This document shows positions 31,917 to 35,637 of a stretch of DNA of 35,637 nucleotides, in pieces; position 1 is the stretch's first letter, and each line of letters begins with the position of its first letter. Origin of the DNA: Bacillota bacterium (lineage in GTDB: Bacteria > Bacillota > Bacilli > Paenibacillales > Paenibacillaceae). Under the pieces are notes generated by a model. That model was not told the origin of the DNA and did no database searches. It worked only from the letters and a program-made list of their open reading frames with translations. Location of the stretch: the NCBI GenBank assembly GCA_023460795.1, contig JAEWPC010000032.1:1-35637 (forward strand). The letters are read 5' to 3'. The position numbers and the translations under genes were made by a program.

Positions 31917-32333
31917 TTATTGAGCTGCTTGCCGCCCCATCATTTCCCGTCGTTCGAAGCCATACTTCTCATAGAGACCATGCGCGTCCCGCGTGCCGAG
32001 ACCTATATTCGTATGACAAATGCGAGGATGGTCGACGATGACGGCCATCATCCATTTGCCTAGCCCCTTGCCTCGATGATCATGATCGACGATTACGTCG
32101 CACAGCCAAGAGAAAATCGCTCCGTCCGTTACGACCCGCATGAATCCGACTTGGATACCATCCGCGCCGTAAACCCCGAAACAAAGCGATTCCGCCCAGC
32201 TTCTCCTCATGGTTTCTTCCGACCGTTCCGCTGCCCAATAGCTGCCTTTCAATAAGGAAAGAATGACGTCCGGCTGTAGCTCCTCCGCGTTGTCGCTTAT
32301 TCTGTAGGGCAAGTTTTCATGAATCCAATCCAT
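31917..32333 (-). CDS. GNAT-family N-acetyltransferase
   Basis: A 138-aa acetyl-CoA-dependent acetyltransferase from the ATG at 32333 (AGGAGG seven bases upstream). The V/I-x-x-x-x-R-G-x-G-x-G/A acetyl-CoA loop is HRGKGLGKWM at about 85-94, following the WLCDVIVDHD strand. The C-terminal LYEKYGFERR is the typical beta-6 segment. The target of acetylation is unknown. It has 85 bases to the glycosylase gene downstream and is divergent from the MocR gene. Confidence 0.9.
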   Translation of the reverse strand: MDWIHENLPYRISDNAEELQPDVILSLLKGSYWAAERSEETMRRSWAESLCFGVYGADGIQVGFMRVVTDGAIFSWLCDVIVDHDHRGKGLGKWMMAVIVDHPRICHTNIGLGTRDAHGLYEKYGFERREMMGRQAAQ

Positions 32334-32447
32334 CTGTATGCCTCCTAAAGTACAAGATACGAATTGCATTTAGTATAATGGTAACAATCTGAAGTGAATA
32401 ATGAATATTTCCTCTTCTATACCCATACAGATTGGAGCGAACTGGCC

Positions 32448-33827
32448 ATGAAATACGAGCAGGTGAAGAACGATCTCCAACGACGCATGAACAGCGGAGA
32501 GATCAAACCCGGCGGCAAATTGCCGTCCATCCGAGAGCTTAGCCTGCAATGGGGGTGCAGCAACAACACCGTAATCCGAGCCATCGACGAGTTGGAAAAA
32601 GAACATTTGATCTACTCGGTACCCAAGAGCGGTTACTACGCGATCGTTCGTTCCTCCAAGTCCGAGGACGAACCGGAAGGGCGAATCGATCTGGCCGCTG
32701 CAGCTCCCGATCCCGGTATTATCCCCTATGAAGAAATTCAACACGGGTTAAACCGGGCCGTACAGTTATACGGGGATCGCCTCTTCACCTACGGAGATCC
32801 GCTCGGATTTCCTTCTCTGCGCGAGGCGATATCCCGTCAACTAGCCGCGTCTCAGATATTCGCCGGACCGCAGCGGATCTCCGTCGTCTCCGGCGCCCAG
32901 CAAGCTCTTCAGTTGCTTGCCTCCATGCCGTTCCCGAACGGCAAATCGGCGATCTTGGTCGAGCAGCCTTGCTATGCCGGAATGTTGAAATTACTGCGCC
33001 TGCTCGGGGTAACGACGATCGGGATCGCCCGTACGGAATCGGGCCTGGACCTGGACGAACTGGAACGGCATTTTCGGAACAATTCGATTAAGTTTTTCTA
33101 CACGGTCCCCCGTTATCACAACCCTCTCGGGACCAGCTTGTCGCGCCGGGAGAAGGAAGCGATTGCGTCCATGGCGGAGAAATACGATGTGTATATCGTG
33201 GAGGACGACTATCTCGCGGATTTGGAGACCGATGGCAAATCCGATCCTATCTGCAGCTATGATCGTTCGGGACGCGTCATTTACGTTAGAAGCTTCTCCA
33301 AAGTCATGCTGCCCGGCCTACGGCTCGGCGCCGCCGTACTTCCCGAAGCCTTAATCGCTTTGTTCCGCACCTATAAATCGTCGAGCGATTTAAGCACGGC
33401 GGCCCTTTCGCAAGCCGCGTTGGAGATCCATCTGGGCAGCGGACTATTCCAACGCCACGCCGCCCTGATGAAGGAACGCTACGGCATGCGAATGAAAGCT
33501 CTACAGGAAGCTTGCGGCCGGTATTTGAATGAGGGGTTTCGTCTAAGCAAACCTGCCGGCGGAATATTCGCCGAACTCAAGCTTCCCGACCATCTGTCGG
33601 CAGAGGAGCTGGCCGCGGCCGTTCGTCAGAAGGACGTGCATGTATTCCCCACGGGGCATTGCTACCTTCCTAGCGTGGAAAGCGCGAATAGCTGGCGCCT
33701 CAGCATTATTCGCGCGAATGAAGAAGCCATCGAGAATGGCATCCGCATCATCCGCGATACGGCGGACGATTTATTGAACCGAAGAATAACGAGTCCTCCC
33801 GGCAGATCCGCTATTACTTGGATTTAG
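32448..33827 (+). CDS. MocR-type regulator (GntR HTH fused to aminotransferase-like domain)
   Basis: A 459-aa protein from the ATG at 32448 (GGAG 11 bases upstream). A GntR-type winged helix at 1-70 (LQRRMNSGEIKPGGKLPSIR, SNNTVIRAIDEL) is fused to a fold-type I aminotransferase domain at about 95-445. The PLP-binding Lys is K285 in VRSFSKVMLPGLRLG. Other ligands are the Asp-containing VYIVEDDYLADLE and the Arg near WRLSIIRANE. MocR proteins such as PdxR and GabR use PLP, or PLP with an amine, as effector. No PLP-synthesis or GABA gene is adjacent, so the target is unknown. A TATAAT box lies at 32374-32379. Its stop interlocks with that of the converging GPH transporter at 33824-33827. Confidence 0.93.
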   Translation: MKYEQVKNDLQRRMNSGEIKPGGKLPSIRELSLQWGCSNNTVIRAIDELEKEHLIYSVPKSGYYAIVRSSKSEDEPEGRIDLAAAAPDPGIIPYEEIQHGLNRAVQLYGDRLFTYGDPLGFPSLREAISRQLAASQIFAGPQRISVVSGAQQALQLLASMPFPNGKSAILVEQPCYAGMLKLLRLLGVTTIGIARTESGLDLDELERHFRNNSIKFFYTVPRYHNPLGTSLSRREKEAIASMAEKYDVYIVEDDYLADLETDGKSDPICSYDRSGRVIYVRSFSKVMLPGLRLGAAVLPEALIALFRTYKSSSDLSTAALSQAALEIHLGSGLFQRHAALMKERYGMRMKALQEACGRYLNEGFRLSKPAGGIFAELKLPDHLSAEELAAAVRQKDVHVFPTGHCYLPSVESANSWRLSIIRANEEAIENGIRIIRDTADDLLNRRITSPPGRSAITWI

Positions 33828-35284
33828 ACTTCCGCGCGCTTGGCGTCGAGTTCTTTGTTGATACGATCAACGTCGTCATCGGACAACGGGTAGAAGTGCA
33901 TAACGACCATAGAAACGACGGCAAGCACGGCGGGTATCCAGATCGCGGTCAAGTTAATCCCCGCAATGGCGCTCGTCGTCTGTAGATCGGCATCCCCGTT
34001 AAATCCGTATGCGGCAAGGAACCAGAGCGGAATAGCGCCCCCGAGCGTAAAGCCGATCTTGAAGAACAGTCCCATAATCGCGTTGATGATTGCCGCATTG
34101 CGTTTGCCGGACTTCAGTTCGCCGTAAGAGACCACCTCGGGAACGATCGCCCACATGAAGCCGGTCGCCGAGGTCAAACCCCATTGCTTGATGAACGTCG
34201 ACACATACGCGAGCCACAGCTGATCGTGCATGCCGTCAAGGCTCCACACCCAAGTCAGGATTTCGCCGACGACGAACATGCCGAGGAAGAAGTGAAAGAA
34301 GCCTTTCTTACCGAAGATTCTCTTCAGCTTCGGCCAGAATACCGTAAAAGCAATGCCAGGTATCGAGGCGATCAGCCCCACGGCCCCCATCCAGTCCGAA
34401 TGATGAACGGTATATTGGAAGAAAAACCCGTTTACGGTATTCATGAAGAACATGAACGTGAAGGCCATCATGAAGAACACGCCCAAGATGACCAAGGGCT
34501 TATTGTTCTTGAACTCGATGAAGAAATCATAGACCTTCACTTGCGCCGTCTGCTCGGCATTGGCGACGACGCGTTCCTTCGTAAGCTTGTAACAGAGGAA
34601 CAGCGCGACGGCCCCGATCACCATATATACGGCATATACGCTAAACCATGCATGGTCCGCGGAGGGGTCCGTATACGTCCCCATATGAAGCTTAATTCCG
34701 AACAGACCGGTGTCTTTAAGCGAACGATCCAGCGGCGCTACTAATTGGACGAACATAGGGAACAACGTATAGACGAGTAGGTTGGCCACGTTCGCCAGCA
34801 TCATGCGAGTCGTCGTGATTTGGTCGACGGAGTCCGGGTCCCGGGTCAACGAAGCGTTCAGCGAGCCGTAAGGGATATTGACGACGGAATAAACCAGGTC
34901 GAGCAGCAAATAAGTGATGAATACAAAAGCCACGGAGCCATGGAGAGCCGGAATAGGCGTGAACAGCAGCGCGGCCAGAATGACCATGGGGATGCCTGCC
35001 CGAAGCAACCAAGGCCGATACTTCCCTGCCCTCGACGTTCGCTTATCGACGTACGTTCCGACCATCGGATCCCAGATTACGTTCACGATGCGCACGAACA
35101 AGAAGATAAACCCCGCCGTTGCGGTGCCGATCGCATTGACGGTCGTCATGTAAAGGGCGAGGAAGCCCCCGACCGTACCGAAGACAAGGTTCTGGGCGAA
35201 GTCCCCGAATCCGTAGCCCAGACGTTCCACAAGCTTCAGCTTGCGATACTCCTCTTGGTGAATCTGATGTAAGTTATCGCTCAT
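33824..35284 (-). CDS. GPH-family sugar:cation symporter (MelB-like)
   Basis: A 486-aa transporter of the glycoside-pentoside-hexuronide family with 12 TM helices. The start is the ATG at 35284 with GGGG about nine bases upstream; the longer frame begins with a TTG that lacks a binding site. The family signature in the first half is VERLGYGFGDFAQNL followed by DPMVGTYVDKRTSRAGKYRPW. The NIPYGSLNASL segment in TM5 is also typical. These proteins import glycosides or hexuronides with H+ or Na+. It is transcribed alone and could import the product of an extracellular glycanase, but no such gene is next to it. Its upstream region ends at the probable IS edge at 35513. Confidence 0.92.
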   Translation of the reverse strand: MSDNLHQIHQEEYRKLKLVERLGYGFGDFAQNLVFGTVGGFLALYMTTVNAIGTATAGFIFLFVRIVNVIWDPMVGTYVDKRTSRAGKYRPWLLRAGIPMVILAALLFTPIPALHGSVAFVFITYLLLDLVYSVVNIPYGSLNASLTRDPDSVDQITTTRMMLANVANLLVYTLFPMFVQLVAPLDRSLKDTGLFGIKLHMGTYTDPSADHAWFSVYAVYMVIGAVALFLCYKLTKERVVANAEQTAQVKVYDFFIEFKNNKPLVILGVFFMMAFTFMFFMNTVNGFFFQYTVHHSDWMGAVGLIASIPGIAFTVFWPKLKRIFGKKGFFHFFLGMFVVGEILTWVWSLDGMHDQLWLAYVSTFIKQWGLTSATGFMWAIVPEVVSYGELKSGKRNAAIINAIMGLFFKIGFTLGGAIPLWFLAAYGFNGDADLQTTSAIAGINLTAIWIPAVLAVVSMVVMHFYPLSDDDVDRINKELDAKRAEV

Positions 35285-35347
35285 GATGAATACCCCGCTA
35301 AGATGTAGGTTGTGATTATGTAATCGCATTCTTTGTTTAATGGTCAA

Positions 35348-35512
35348 ACCAAGAAAGCGACTTATCTATTATTAATCCCTCGTCTCTCCTCCGGCAATCC
35401 TCAAAAATTACCGATTTAGGAAATCGCGCCTGGCGAACTAAGCCGCAGGCGAAGATTCTCTCCTATCCTTCTCCATTATTGGGTGTATATACGCAGCCCG
35501 AACAAATAACAA
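35348..35512. other. Upstream region of the GPH transporter, no gene seen
   Basis: This 165-bp stretch holds no open frame with a ribosome binding site and no convincing promoter pair. Several AT-rich words occur but none has the correct spacing. It is presumably the promoter region of the symporter, possibly disturbed by the adjacent insertion sequence. Confidence 0.5.
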
Positions 35513-35637
35513 AAGGGGCTGTCCCAAAAGGGCTCGCTCACAGAATAATAGTTCACATCGTGTCTAAATTTACGAAAAAACTGGCTATACGAGGGCTTAC
35601 CCTTGTATAGCCAGTTTGCGTTTTTGGTCTATTACCG
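35513..35637. mobile_element. Probable end of an IS1182-like insertion sequence (continues beyond right edge)
   Basis: GGGGCTGTCCCAAAAGGG starts at about 35516. A GGGCTGTCCC-type start followed by an A-run is the common terminal repeat of IS1182-family and related elements in Paenibacillaceae. The internal DNA carries a long terminator hairpin (35578-35617), which is usual just inside such ends. TAA and TAG triplets on the minus strand at about 35628-35634 could be the end of a transposase gene running in from beyond the window. Only one end is visible, so the element and its target duplication cannot be confirmed. Confidence 0.5.
35578..35617. terminator. Long hairpin with T-run inside the IS end
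   Basis: An 18-base stem (35578-35595 with 35600-35617) containing AAACTGGCTATAC and GTATAGCCAGTTT, one G-U pair and a four-base loop. TTTTT lies downstream on the plus strand and AAAAAA upstream, which read as a T-run on the minus strand. It would stop transcription in either direction. Confidence 0.8.

Overview
The window looks like a chromosomal segment of a moderately GC-rich, low-density-operon Bacillota, most likely Paenibacillaceae (Paenibacillus/Cohnella type). The reasons are strong AGGAGG-type ribosome binding sites, sigma-A promoters with 17-bp spacers, the YesM/YesN sensor-regulator pair beside an LplB/LplC-type sugar ABC transporter, a 7TMR-DISM histidine kinase, and many one-component regulators. 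There is no rRNA, tRNA or CRISPR, and no phage module. An insertion-sequence end appears only at the right border. Inference of the taxon is from gene content, not from a marker gene.

Layout. 1-1300: 5' part of a secreted NHL-type beta-propeller gene (minus, running off the left edge), then an array of about seven 50-bp tandem repeats. 1309-4525 (minus): LysR regulator, DinB-fold protein, WYL regulator, and a PEP-mutase/isocitrate-lyase-family gene broken by an internal deletion. 4733-8035 (plus): operon of a DHA2 drug exporter, a second WYL regulator and an SDR oxidoreductase. 8111-8951: azoreductase unit with its own promoter, nested palindromes and terminator. 9058-10950: orphan 7TM sensor kinase. 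10947-13985 (minus): a compact four-gene operon, response regulator > sensor kinase > class I isoprenoid-synthase-fold protein > 82-aa nitrile-hydratase-leader-like (NHLP) peptide. This is the most unusual unit in the window. 14169-15826 (plus): DJ-1/PfpI protein with an extra C-terminal beta domain, and a DUF2306 membrane protein. 15834-18197: DHA2 exporter with its TetR repressor; matching operators lie before both genes. 18220-19317: small cysteine-cluster protein and a polysaccharide deacetylase. 19327-21735 (minus): MarR > epoxide hydrolase > methyltransferase. 21785-23275: MerR regulator divergent from an SDR, with a textbook 19-bp-spacer MerR promoter.

23235-31196 is a glycan-use locus. 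Two permeases, a lipoprotein solute-binding protein, a hairpin, and then YesM and YesN form one minus-strand unit. A GH16 beta-glucanase without a signal peptide is divergent from it. The likely logic is that an oligosaccharide is sensed outside by YesM, imported by the ABC system, and cut inside by the GH16 enzyme. 31250-35347: Fe-S-type uracil-DNA glycosylase homologue, GNAT acetyltransferase, MocR-type regulator and a GPH-family sugar symporter. 35348-35512 shows no gene. From about 35513 to the edge is the probable terminal part of an IS1182-like insertion sequence.

The common theme is small detoxification or signalling modules, each carrying its own repressor or activator with a recognisable operator (TetR, MarR, MerR, and an unassigned one at azoR). 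Starts were chosen by ribosome binding sites, so several genes begin inside the longest open frame.
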